DNA of 64,000 nucleotides, taken from contig NZ_CAJHBK010000001.1 of assembly GCF_904846615.1 (NCBI RefSeq), positions 2,604,001-2,668,000 on the forward strand, in the 5' to 3' direction. Numbering within the stretch: the first letter of the stretch is position 1; the number at the start of each line of letters is the position of its first letter. The notes beneath the pieces are model-generated. The model was not told the DNA's origin. It was given only the letters and a program-made list of their open reading frames with translations, and did no database searches. This document shows, piece by piece, positions 9,758 through 18,436 of this stretch. A program made the position numbers and the translations under genes. Source of the stretch: Psychrobacter sp. JCM 18902 (GTDB taxonomy: Bacteria > Pseudomonadota > Gammaproteobacteria > Pseudomonadales > Moraxellaceae).

Positions 9758-10429
9758 ATGGCTGACACTAAAAGTATTTTAACCTCGCCTATTTTTGATA
9801 ATAACCCCATTGCCCTACAGATTCTTGGTATCTGTTCGGCGCTGGCTGTCACCACAAGCATGGCCAATGCCATGGTAATGTGTGTGGCGTTGACCTTGGT
9901 CACGGCGTTTTCAAGCTTCTTTATCTCGATCATTCGTAAGCAAATCCCTTCAAGCATTCGTATTATCGTACAGATGACTATTATTGCTTCCTTGGTTATC
10001 TTGGTGGATCAGGTGCTAAAAGCTGTCGCTTATGATGTGAGTAAAGGCTTGTCGGTCTTCGTTGGTTTGATTATCACCAACTGTATCGTGATGGGTCGTG
10101 CCGAAGCATTTGCCATGAGCAATCCACCAGTGCCAAGCTTTTTAGATGGTATTGGTAATGGTCTTGGCTATTCTGCGGTTTTGCTGTTTGTTGCGACTAT
10201 CCGTGAGCTACTTGGCTCAGGTACGTGGTTTGGTATCACCATCCTACAGCCTGTCACTGATGGCGGTTGGTATATTCCAAACGGTCTATTACTGTTGCCA
10301 CCGTCAGCATTCTTTATTATTGGTTTGTTCATTGCCATTATCCGTATCTGGAAACCTGAGCAGGTTGAAGATGCTGAATTTGTAATGAAGCCGCAGTCTA
10401 AAGGCATGGCACATGGAGGCGGTCACTAA
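9758..10429 (+). CDS. nqrD: Na+-NQR subunit D
   Basis: Integral membrane subunit with six hydrophobic helices. Together with NqrE it holds a membrane-embedded 2Fe-2S cluster. The two expected Cys are visible in LGICSALAV and [17 protein letters not shown] precedes the ATG, 1 bp after the nqrC stop. The stop TAA overlaps the nqrE ATG (TAATG). The C-terminus is hydrophilic and ends in GGGH. Confidence 0.97.
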   Translation: MADTKSILTSPIFDNNPIALQILGICSALAVTTSMANAMVMCVALTLVTAFSSFFISIIRKQIPSSIRIIVQMTIIASLVILVDQVLKAVAYDVSKGLSVFVGLIITNCIVMGRAEAFAMSNPPVPSFLDGIGNGLGYSAVLLFVATIRELLGSGTWFGITILQPVTDGGWYIPNGLLLLPPSAFFIIGLFIAIIRIWKPEQVEDAEFVMKPQSKGMAHGGGH

Positions 10430-11037
10430 TGGGACATTATGTTAGTTTATTTATAACCTCAGTCTTTATTGAGAATATGGCGCTGGCCTATTTCTTAGGT
10501 ATGTGTACTTTCTTGGCCGTATCAAAGAAGGTTTCAACCGCTATTGGTCTGGGTGTTGCCGTGGTCGTCGTGATGGCGATTACCGTACCGCTAAACAACT
10601 TACTCTTTCAGTTCATTCTAAAAGATGGTGCGCTGGCATGGGCAGGTTTCCCCGATATCGACTTAAGCTTTTTGGGCTTGCTCAGTTATATCGGCTTGAT
10701 TGCTGCGACCGTACAGATTCTAGAGATGTTCCTCGATAAGTTCGTCCCGAGTCTGTATAACGCCCTTGGGGTGTTCTTGCCACTCATCACTGTAAACTGT
10801 GCCATCTTAGGTGGTGTACTGTTTATGGTGGAGCGTGACTATAATTTCGGCGAATCTGTCGTATATGGTGTGGGCGCAGGCTTCGGTTGGGCATTGGCGA
10901 TTACCGCATTGGCCGGTATCCGTGAAAAGTTAAAATACTCAGACATTCCAGCACCGCTGCGTGGTCTTGGTATTACTTTTATCACAGTTGGTCTAATGTC
11001 ACTTGGCTTTATGTCTTTCGGCGGTATGTCAATTTAG
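10429..11037 (+). CDS. nqrE: Na+-NQR subunit E
   Basis: Integral membrane partner of NqrD, related to it by ancient duplication with inverted topology. The 2Fe-2S ligand Cys appear in [11 protein letters not shown] and [10 protein letters not shown]. The start overlaps the nqrD stop by one base. Unlike the other junctions of the operon, a 123-bp gap containing an 8-bp-stem hairpin separates it from nqrF. Confidence 0.97.
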   Translation: MGHYVSLFITSVFIENMALAYFLGMCTFLAVSKKVSTAIGLGVAVVVVMAITVPLNNLLFQFILKDGALAWAGFPDIDLSFLGLLSYIGLIAATVQILEMFLDKFVPSLYNALGVFLPLITVNCAILGGVLFMVERDYNFGESVVYGVGAGFGWALAITALAGIREKLKYSDIPAPLRGLGITFITVGLMSLGFMSFGGMSI

Positions 11038-11092
11038 ACCGCTAAGCTTAACAGCCTATTTAGCGATTTGACCTATTTAATTCATTTATTCG

Positions 11093-11137
11093 GTAGGGGT
11101 TCAGGAAACACGCAATGACGTCTTTTCGCACCCCTAC
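11093..11137 (+). other. Intercistronic hairpin between nqrE and nqrF
   Basis: GTAGGGGT (11093-11100) pairs perfectly with ACCCCTAC (11130-11137) across a 29-nt loop. No T-run follows, so it is not a standard terminator. It could tune processing or relative expression of nqrF; this is inference. Confidence 0.35.
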
Positions 11138-11160
11138 TCCATAGATTAAGGATACCTACC

Positions 11161-12396
11161 ATGGATTACGCTACGGCGATTGGTGGCGTTGCTATGTTTA
11201 CCTTGATCATCATGGGCCTCGTTGCCATTATTTTGGCGGCGCGCTCAAGACTGGTCAGTTCAGGCGATGTTACCATCCATATCAATGATAATCCCGATAA
11301 TGACGTCGTGACCCCAGCAGGCGGTAAATTACTACAAACCCTTGCAAGCGAAGGTATTTTCTTATCTTCAGCCTGTGGTGGCGGTGGTACTTGTGCGCAG
11401 TGTCGTTGCCGCGTTATTGAAGGGGGCGGCTCTATCTTGCCCACCGAAGAAGGCTATTTTACTCAAGGCGAAATTCGCAATCACATGCGTCTGGCTTGTC
11501 AGGTAGCCGTTAAGCAAGACATGAAAATCGAGATTGACCCTGAGTTTTTTGATGTACAAAAGTGGGAATGTGAAGTTCTCTCTAATGATAACGTTGCTAC
11601 CTTTATTAAAGAGCTGGTCCTTAAAATTCCAGATGGCGAAGAAGTGAACTTCCGTGCTGGTGGTTATGTACAGTTAGAAGCGCCACCGCATGAAGTGCAT
11701 TATAAAGACTTTATCATTGACGAAGAATACCGCGAAGATTGGGAAAAATTTGGTATCTTCAACTATGTCTCAAAAGTTGATGAGCCAGTTATTCGTGCTT
11801 ACTCGATGGCCAACTACCCTGAAGAAAAAGGCCTTATTAAGTTTAATATTCGTATCGCTAGTCCACCGCCACGCGGTCCTGACGGTATTCCACCAGGCAA
11901 AATGTCCTCATGGGTATTTAGCCTAGTACCTGGCGATAAAGTGACGGTTTCAGGTCCTTATGGTGAATTCTTTGCCAAAGAGACTGACGCTGAAATGATT
12001 TTCGTTGGTGGTGGTGCTGGTATGGCACCGATGCGCTCGCACATCTTCGATCAGCTTAAACGCTTACATACTAAGCGTAAAATCAGCTTTTGGTATGGTG
12101 CACGCTCTATTCGTGAGATGTTCTATGTTGAAGATTATGATCAACTAGCAGAAGAGTTCGATAACTTTGAGTGGCATGTAGCATTGTCTGATCCATTACC
12201 AGAAGACAATTGGGAAGGTCCAACCGGCTTTATCCATAATGTACTACTTGAAAACTATCTGAAAAACCATCCAAACCCAGAAGACTGTGAATACTACATG
12301 TGTGGGCCACCGATGATGAATGCGGCGGTCATCGACATGCTACACAGCTTGGGCGTGGAAGATGAAAACATCATGCTTGATGACTTCGGCGGTTAA
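11161..12396 (+). CDS. nqrF: Na+-NQR subunit F (NADH dehydrogenase, FAD and 2Fe-2S)
   Basis: NADH-oxidising entry subunit. It has an N-terminal membrane anchor (residues about 5-27) and a ferredoxin-type 2Fe-2S domain with Cys in [14 protein letters not shown] plus LACQV. The FAD domain contains RAYSMANYP and the NAD-binding domain contains [11 protein letters not shown]; the end has the conserved [13 protein letters not shown] and LDDFGG. The Shine-Dalgarno AAGGAT lies 7 nt before the ATG. It is the last gene of the core operon and is followed by a terminator. Confidence 0.97.
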   Translation: MDYATAIGGVAMFTLIIMGLVAIILAARSRLVSSGDVTIHINDNPDNDVVTPAGGKLLQTLASEGIFLSSACGGGGTCAQCRCRVIEGGGSILPTEEGYFTQGEIRNHMRLACQVAVKQDMKIEIDPEFFDVQKWECEVLSNDNVATFIKELVLKIPDGEEVNFRAGGYVQLEAPPHEVHYKDFIIDEEYREDWEKFGIFNYVSKVDEPVIRAYSMANYPEEKGLIKFNIRIASPPPRGPDGIPPGKMSSWVFSLVPGDKVTVSGPYGEFFAKETDAEMIFVGGGAGMAPMRSHIFDQLKRLHTKRKISFWYGARSIREMFYVEDYDQLAEEFDNFEWHVALSDPLPEDNWEGPTGFIHNVLLENYLKNHPNPEDCEYYMCGPPMMNAAVIDMLHSLGVEDENIMLDDFGG

Positions 12397-12460
12397 GTGA
12401 GTAACTAAGCAAGTGGCTAAGCAAATGGTTACGTAAAAAAGTATTCTAAAGTAATAAATA

Positions 12461-12489
12461 AAAAAGAGTCTCAATTGAGGCTCTTTTTT
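12461..12489 (+). terminator. Terminator of the nqr operon
   Basis: AAAAAGAGTCTC / GAGGCTCTTTTT stem with one G-T pair, an AATT loop and a continuing T-run, 65 bp after nqrF. Confidence 0.85.
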
Positions 12490-12598
12490 TGGCTCTGACT
12501 AAATGCAACCCTTGCATAATAAGCATACAAATCTAAATAGCAGACCGCCTGCCCTCTACTATATGATTAATTATTTATTGCCTTAAGAAAGGATTCTT

Positions 12599-13399
12599 AT
12601 GAAAACCAACATTAAAGATTTGACCATTTGGATTACTGGTGCTTCTAGTGGTATCGGCGCAGCATTATCTATCTCCTTTGCCAAACGTGGTGCCACCATT
12701 ATTTTAAGTGGGCGTGATGAGGCAAAATTAGTAGCAGTCAAAAACCGCTGTAAAAACAGCAAAAACCATTTCATCATCCCTTTTGATATCACCGATTCTA
12801 AACAAGCAAAAGACGTGTATAAGACAGCTAAAGCTCAAGCTGGACAAATTGATTGGCTTATTAATAATGCTGGCATCAGTCAACGCGCGCTTATCATGGA
12901 AACCACTGAAGAAGTTGAGCGCCAAATTATGGAGATAGATTATTTTGCGCAGACACGTCTGACCAGACTAGTACTGCCAGATATGATCGCGCAAGGTGGC
13001 GGCAAAATTGTCATGGTATCGAGCGTGGCTGGTTTATTAGGCACGCAATATCGCGGCGCTTATGGAGCAGCCAAAGCCGCACTTCATATGTGGGCAAACA
13101 GTCTGCGTGCAGAACTGCATGAACAAGGCATAGAGGTGGCGACGATATTCCCAGGATTTATTCAAACCAGTATTTCTATTAACGCCTTGACTGGTGACGG
13201 TAGCGCGCAAGGAACGATGGACGAGGCAACCAATAAAGGATTAACCGCAGCTACCTTTGCTAAACAGGTCATAAAAGCCCTGATTAAGGGTGAAGAATAT
13301 ATCATCGTGGCAGGCACTAAAGAAAAACTGGCGACCACAGTCAACCGCCTATCGCCACCAAAACTATATAAGCTCATCCGTGAATCAAAAGTAAAGTAA
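12599..13399 (+). CDS. Short-chain dehydrogenase/reductase (SDR) family oxidoreductase
   Basis: NAD(P)-dependent Rossmann-fold oxidoreductase, 266 aa. It has the cofactor motif TGASSGIGAALS near residue 14, NNAG around residue 93, the catalytic Ser in VMVSSVAGLLG and YGAAK (Tyr-x3-Lys). It resembles classical SDRs of the DHRS7/YqjQ type; the substrate cannot be told. AAGAAAGGA is the Shine-Dalgarno sequence. It sits between the nqr operon and its assembly genes apbE and nqrM but has no obvious link to Nqr. Confidence 0.9.
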   Translation: MKTNIKDLTIWITGASSGIGAALSISFAKRGATIILSGRDEAKLVAVKNRCKNSKNHFIIPFDITDSKQAKDVYKTAKAQAGQIDWLINNAGISQRALIMETTEEVERQIMEIDYFAQTRLTRLVLPDMIAQGGGKIVMVSSVAGLLGTQYRGAYGAAKAALHMWANSLRAELHEQGIEVATIFPGFIQTSISINALTGDGSAQGTMDEATNKGLTAATFAKQVIKALIKGEEYIIVAGTKEKLATTVNRLSPPKLYKLIRESKVK

Positions 13400-13541
13400 A
13401 TCTAGTCGTTTAAGCCACTAGGTCTTAAGTCGATGATTGGCGTTATGGGTGACAAGGGGTGTAAAATGGGCGACGCTAATAGAACGTGCCACTCACCCTT
13501 TTGCCATAAAAGCCATTATGATTAATATGAGAAAACCAATA

Positions 13542-14672
13542 ATGCAAAAATTATCCCCACTCTCATTGTCTAGAAAATCGATGAAAACTACCTTATTGCC
13601 CGTTATGGCTATCAGTGCTGTATTCAGTCTTAGCGCTTGCCAGCAAACGCCAGATTATGATTATCTCAGCGGTGAGACCATGGGAACGAGCTACCATATC
13701 AGTTATCAGCTACCTGCGAATACAGATGAAGCGGCCATCCAAGCGTCGATTGATAAGCGCTTGCAGCAAATCAATGACAGTATGTCTACCTATCAAGCAG
13801 ACTCTACTATCTCTAAGTTCAACCATTTAGGTAAAGACATCCCTCTCACTATCGATGCAGATTTTGCTCACGTACTTGATGTGTCACGAATCGTCTATCA
13901 GCAATCTGGTGGCGCCTTTGATCCTACCGTCATGCCATTGGTAGATACTTGGGGCTTTGGTAGCACCATGACCGTTGAGCGCTTGCAAAGTCCACCGACA
14001 GCACTTGAGATTGCTCAAGCAAAAGCCTTGGTAGATTTTGAGAGCATTATACAAAAAGAGCAGAGCATTTATAAAACCAAAGATGGCGTCGGGCTTGATT
14101 TCTCAGCAGTTGCTAAAGGTTATGGCGTCGATGTAATCGCCGATGTGCTCAGAGATGACTATCAAATTCGCAACTACATGGTAGAGATAGGGGGTGAAAT
14201 TGCAACCTCTGGGGTCAATAACCAACAGCAGCCGTGGCAAATTGCGATTGATGCACCTATTGAGGACAGTACGGTCAGCGAGCGTCAGACAATATCAGCG
14301 ATTCGTCAACCCATCAATACCGATAATCAGATGTATTTGGCAACTTCTGGCAACTATCGTAATTCCGTCATATTCGACGGTCAGCGCTACAGTCATACGA
14401 TTGATCCAACCACTGGCAAGCCTATCGCGGGCGGTGCACCATCGGTAACCGTTGCAGCAGACTCAGTCGCCTTGGCAGATGCGTGGGCAACTGCCCTCAC
14501 TGCGATGCCTTATAAAAAAGCCCTTGCGACAGCCAAAGCACAAGATATAGCTGCCTTGTTTGTTGTCTTAGCTGATGAGGCAAAGGCGACGGGTTCTGAT
14601 AAGAATACTGACCAGTGGCAAGTGGTACAAACACCAGCAATGCAAGCATTACGTGCTGACAAACAGCCTTAG
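13542..14672 (+). CDS. apbE: FAD:protein FMN transferase (ApbE lipoprotein)
   Basis: Periplasmic Mg-dependent flavin transferase that attaches FMN covalently to Thr of NqrB and NqrC. The mature part begins at the lipobox Cys (SLSAC-QQTP). Family motifs are SGETMGTSYHISY, GGAFDPTVMPLV, DFSAVAKGYGVD and SGNYRNS...HTIDPTTGKP. The start is uncertain: ATG at 13542 has GAGA upstream, while ATG at 13581 would give a compact 20-residue lipoprotein signal. Upstream in-frame codons back to 13437 are unlikely to be translated. Its position near nqrABCDEF fits its job. Confidence 0.93.
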   Translation: MQKLSPLSLSRKSMKTTLLPVMAISAVFSLSACQQTPDYDYLSGETMGTSYHISYQLPANTDEAAIQASIDKRLQQINDSMSTYQADSTISKFNHLGKDIPLTIDADFAHVLDVSRIVYQQSGGAFDPTVMPLVDTWGFGSTMTVERLQSPPTALEIAQAKALVDFESIIQKEQSIYKTKDGVGLDFSAVAKGYGVDVIADVLRDDYQIRNYMVEIGGEIATSGVNNQQQPWQIAIDAPIEDSTVSERQTISAIRQPINTDNQMYLATSGNYRNSVIFDGQRYSHTIDPTTGKPIAGGAPSVTVAADSVALADAWATALTAMPYKKALATAKAQDIAALFVVLADEAKATGSDKNTDQWQVVQTPAMQALRADKQP

Positions 14673-14825
14673 AACCTAGTCGCAATAGAGCTTAGTCGCA
14701 ATACTGTAAACGGCTCGATAACCATCAACGAGCCATACAAAAATTTGCTATACTGATCTTGCTATACTATTAAGGTATTACCCTAGTAAATAGCCACACT
14801 ATTTTTAAAAATCGAGGTTTCCTCT

Positions 14826-15071
14826 ATGCTTAGTCAATTGCTTCCCATGCTTGCCATTACCTTTACCGTATTCGTCCTGTTCTTTATCTTTATGGGTATC
14901 GGTTATATGGTCAAAAAGAAGCCGCTTAGAGGATCTTGTGGCGGCGTTGCTAAACTAATGGGTGATGAAAATTGCTCGTTTTGTGGAAATGATCCCAATA
15001 AGTGTGATTCAATCGTGGCAGAACAGCAAGAAAATGCCCTTAAAGCCGCTCAGCTAGGCAAACCTGTATAA
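14826..15071 (+). CDS. nqrM: Na+-NQR maturation protein NqrM (DUF539)
   Basis: Small membrane protein (81 aa) needed for NQR maturation, proposed to deliver iron for the NqrD/NqrE cluster. It has one N-terminal transmembrane helix (about residues 8-28) followed by a Cys-rich segment with four Cys: SCGGVAKLMG, then CSFCGN and KCD. The Shine-Dalgarno sequence is CGAGGT before the ATG at 14826. With apbE it completes the assembly kit next to the nqr operon. Confidence 0.93.
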   Translation: MLSQLLPMLAITFTVFVLFFIFMGIGYMVKKKPLRGSCGGVAKLMGDENCSFCGNDPNKCDSIVAEQQENALKAAQLGKPV

Positions 15072-15504
15072 ACTAAATTTTATAAATACCGCGTTTGTTA
15101 CCATACGCTGGTAGTATTTACCTAACATCTGTTCTTATAATAGCGTCTAGTCCTTTGCAAGGGACTGGCGCTATTTTTAGTTGTGCCAGCCGCGACGTAT
15201 CTAGTTAGCATCGCTTTAAGATATCTTGGATATAAATACGGCACGTGCAAGGCCTGTTAATAATAGTAGACTAAATAAATCTAATACCGTATCCAGTTGA
15301 TAGGCGATTGAAGATAAGCGCGCTTTCAAAATGGTTACTCATATATCTTGTATTCTGCAAGTAATCTCTAGTTCTAATTTACGATTCTAATTAATGATTT
15401 TAGTCACCGTCTAGGTGCGTTTTCTTTGGTGTTATTTACAAGCGACGATGCTTCGGCGCTGTTTAATGACGTGTCCTTTTTCTTATTCTAATAGTCGTGC
15501 TGCT
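15072..15504 (+). other. Intergenic region nqrM to MFS gene
   Basis: Contains a bulged terminator-like stem at 15140-15180 (ATAGCG...CGCTAT around AGTCC/GGACT, then TTTTT) that probably ends the apbE/nqrM transcript. The rest, 15180-15504, is AT-rich with no recognisable gene. Its last 90 bases are open in frame with the MFS gene. Confidence 0.6.
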
Positions 15505-16773
15505 ATGTCTACCTCTACTGATTTGCCACCTGATGTGCCATTACAGTCTCATTCAGATACGCCGTCACCGTTTGAGCTGCCCTCCTCACGCTTCACTTTT
15601 TGGCTCATTTTATGTGCCATGATTTTGCTCGCCACCAATATGCGTGCGCCTATTGTTGCTCTCGGCTCTATTGCCCCTGTTGTACAAGATGCCCTCAATA
15701 TCTCTGAGACGCAGATTGGTTGGCTAGGAGCAGTGCCCATGCTGACTTTTGCGGTGGGCGCACTGATCGCGCCAGCCATTGGTAAGCGTTTTGGGCTTGA
15801 GAATACGCTCATTGCGATGATTGCGTTATTAACGATTGGTATGATGATTCGTACCGTTATTCCCACTTGGTCTGGGTTTTTGATTGGTACGTTATTGTTG
15901 ACGTTGGCTATCGGTTTTGCGAACACCTTAGCTGCCCCTGTTATTAAACAGCGTACGCCCAAGCATATTCCACTCATAACAGGGCTATTTAGTCTAACGA
16001 TGACGGTGACGGCAGGCATCGTCGCCGGAGTTGTACTACCATTATCTGAGCAAGTGGGTTGGCAATGGGCACTAGGTGGGTGGTCGCTATTGGGTATTTT
16101 TGCGATCATTATTTGGATATTTTTGCGGTTGCGTCTTGGTTCGTCTAGTCATCAAGCCATTGTGCCATATACCTCTGGAGCGTCTGACATATCTATGTGG
16201 CGTACACCTTTTGCTTGGCAAATTGCGGTATTTATGGGGCTGCAATCACTATTATTTTATACTGTTGCCAGTTTCTTACCCTCTATTTGGGTCAGCAAAG
16301 GGCTATCCGCAGTGCAAGCAGGACAAATGGCTTCAGTGTTTCAGTTTATGGCGCCAGTCTCTATTTTGAGCCTGACGTGGCTGATCAATCGCGGCCGCCC
16401 TATTCAGGCGCTGGCGGTGTTTGCAGCGGTGCTGAATGTTATTGGTATTTTAGGAATCAATTATTTATCTACCGACCTCGCTTGGTTGTGGTCAGGTCTG
16501 ATGGGCATTGGCTGCTCCGCTATTTTCACCTTGAGTATGATGCTGTTCTCCTTACGTACTTATACGACCAACCAATCTAGTGAGCTGTCTGGTATGGCGC
16601 AATTCGTCGGTTATTTGATTGCGTTTTTTGGTCCCTTAGGGACAGGTTGGCTACATGAAGCGACTGGCAGCTGGGATTTACCCCTATTCATTATGCTCAT
16701 TTTGATGGTTATCAACGTCATCATTGCTTGGGTAGTGAGTCGTCCAGTGATGGTTGATGGCAAAAAGCTTTAA
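15505..16773 (+). CDS. MFS transporter, CynX/NimT (cyanate permease-like) family
   Basis: Twelve-helix major facilitator of the inner membrane, 422 aa from the chosen ATG. After a polar Ser/Pro-rich N-terminus the first helix contains the ATNMRAPIVALGSIAPVVQ signature typical of the CynX/NimT/YeaN group, then the loop GKRFG between helices 2 and 3. The group includes cyanate and 2-nitroimidazole transporters, but the substrate here is unknown. In-frame starts at 15415, 15448 and 15466 exist; none has a good Shine-Dalgarno sequence, and 15505 gives a family-typical N-terminus. Confidence 0.85.
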   Translation: MSTSTDLPPDVPLQSHSDTPSPFELPSSRFTFWLILCAMILLATNMRAPIVALGSIAPVVQDALNISETQIGWLGAVPMLTFAVGALIAPAIGKRFGLENTLIAMIALLTIGMMIRTVIPTWSGFLIGTLLLTLAIGFANTLAAPVIKQRTPKHIPLITGLFSLTMTVTAGIVAGVVLPLSEQVGWQWALGGWSLLGIFAIIIWIFLRLRLGSSSHQAIVPYTSGASDISMWRTPFAWQIAVFMGLQSLLFYTVASFLPSIWVSKGLSAVQAGQMASVFQFMAPVSILSLTWLINRGRPIQALAVFAAVLNVIGILGINYLSTDLAWLWSGLMGIGCSAIFTLSMMLFSLRTYTTNQSSELSGMAQFVGYLIAFFGPLGTGWLHEATGSWDLPLFIMLILMVINVIIAWVVSRPVMVDGKKL

Positions 16774-16860
16774 TATCAAAAACTACAGTAACCTTAGGAT
16801 AATATTGGTGTCTGTCTTATTTTGCTACACTGGTTTGATTGCTTATAGGACAGAATAATC

Positions 16861-17685
16861 ATGATGAATTTATCCATTCGTTTCGCTCGACACTTACCAA
16901 CATTGGCTATTTTAACAGCCGTAATGGCGCTCGGTGGTTGCCAAAAACCATCTGAACCTAGCACCGATAACGGCATGCAAAACAGTACTCAAACTGCCGA
17001 ACCTCAAACGACAAAATCTGAGCAACCGGCAACATCCACTGCACAGCAAGCGCCATTAACGATCTTGGCATTGGGCGACTCTCTAACAGAAGGTCTTGGG
17101 GTGGATAAAGATGACAACTATCCTGCTCAGTTAGAAGATCGTCTGCAAGCAATGGGTTACGACAATGCCAAAGTTATCAATTCAGGATTGAGCGGTGAAA
17201 CCAGCACAGGATTGGTCAATCGCTTAGACTGGGTATTGCAAACTAAGCCTGATGTGACGATTTTGACCATTGGTGCTAACGATGCCATACGCGGTATCGA
17301 TGTGGCGACAGTTGAAGCCAATATTCGTACCGCGGTCAAACGTCTACAGGATAATGGCAGTATCGTCATTTTGGGCGGCATGCAAATCTATGACAACCTT
17401 GGCTCTGACTATGTAAAATCATTTGCCGCGATATATCCGAGAGTGGCGAAAGACATGAACGTGACGCTGATTCCTTTCTTCTTGGATGGTGTGGGCGGTG
17501 ATCCTGCGCTCAATCAAGCCGATGCCATTCATCCGACCAAAGAGGGCTACGAGATTATCGTCAATGACAATATCTTGCCTATTCTAGAGCCCAAGTTAAA
17601 AGAGCTAAGAACAGCTGATGCAGACAACACAACTGAAAATGCTAAAGATGAGACGACAAAAAATACGACAAATGAGACTACTTAA
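16861..17685 (+). CDS. tesA: GDSL-family arylesterase / lysophospholipase (TesA-like) lipoprotein
   Basis: SGNH hydrolase, 274 aa. It has a lipoprotein signal with lipobox ALGGC at about residues 25-29 and a Thr/Gln-rich linker. The catalytic domain has block I LALGDSLTEGLG (nucleophile Ser), block III GANDAIRGI and block V DAIHPTKEGY (Asp-His). The C-terminal tail is Thr/Asn/Lys-rich. AGGACAG precedes the start. It is 12 bp upstream of the ABC ATPase; tesA next to ybbA-ybbP is a conserved neighbourhood in proteobacteria, although here all three are codirectional. Lipid anchoring is unlike the soluble periplasmic E. coli TesA. Confidence 0.88.
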   Translation: MMNLSIRFARHLPTLAILTAVMALGGCQKPSEPSTDNGMQNSTQTAEPQTTKSEQPATSTAQQAPLTILALGDSLTEGLGVDKDDNYPAQLEDRLQAMGYDNAKVINSGLSGETSTGLVNRLDWVLQTKPDVTILTIGANDAIRGIDVATVEANIRTAVKRLQDNGSIVILGGMQIYDNLGSDYVKSFAAIYPRVAKDMNVTLIPFFLDGVGGDPALNQADAIHPTKEGYEIIVNDNILPILEPKLKELRTADADNTTENAKDETTKNTTNETT

Positions 17686-17697
17686 CGAGACACTGTA

Positions 17698-18417
17698 ATG
17701 ACATCATCACCTTCGATTGCCGCGTCAATGCCACAAGCAAACTTTAAAACAGAAGCCCTACTGACTGCTAATAAACTCAACAAAACCGTGCAAGTCGGCG
17801 AGCAAACCCTATCAATCATTAAAGATGTAGATATCTATGTCAATGCTGGCGAGTTTGTGGTCATCATGGGCAAATCAGGCTCAGGTAAATCCACCTTGTT
17901 AGGTTTACTCGCGGCGCTAGATTACCCAGACAGCGGTACGGTGTCGCTAGCAGGTCAAATGCTCAGCAGTCTTGACGAAGATGCGCTGGCGATCATTCGT
18001 CAACACGACATGGGTTTTGTCTTTCAGTCGTTTCATCTACTACCGACACTGACTGTCGCCGAGAACATCGCCTTTCCACTTGATATTGTCAGACGACCAA
18101 ACCCAGCACGAGTAGACGAGCTTATTGACGCCGTTGATTTGGGTCATCGCCGTCATAGCTTACCCAATCAACTATCGGGCGGTGAGCAGCAGCGTACGGC
18201 TGTGGCACGAGCGCTGGTATCGCATCCAAAAATCGTATTCGCCGATGAGCCTACAGGCAACCTCGATGAGCAAAATGCCGATCAAGTCATGCAGCTGCTA
18301 TTGGACTTGCGACAACAGGTTGGTTCAGCACTGGTGGTCGTGACTCACGATCCTGCACTTGCCGAGATGGCAGATCGTGTCATCACCATGCATGATGGTC
18401 GAATTGTACCTACATGA
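17698..18417 (+). CDS. ybbA: ABC transporter ATP-binding protein, YbbA/LolD-like
   Basis: ATPase of a MacB/LolD-type transporter that works mechanically on periplasmic or membrane substrates. Walker A is GKSGSGKST, the Q-loop is in VFQSFHLLPTLT, the signature is LSGGEQQRT, Walker B is VFADEPTGNLD and the H-loop His is in VVTHD. At 239 aa it has a normal length. It is followed after 19 bp by its FtsX-type permease. Confidence 0.9.
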   Translation: MTSSPSIAASMPQANFKTEALLTANKLNKTVQVGEQTLSIIKDVDIYVNAGEFVVIMGKSGSGKSTLLGLLAALDYPDSGTVSLAGQMLSSLDEDALAIIRQHDMGFVFQSFHLLPTLTVAENIAFPLDIVRRPNPARVDELIDAVDLGHRRHSLPNQLSGGEQQRTAVARALVSHPKIVFADEPTGNLDEQNADQVMQLLLDLRQQVGSALVVVTHDPALAEMADRVITMHDGRIVPT

Positions 18418-18436
18418 ATAACTGGATTGTATCTTA

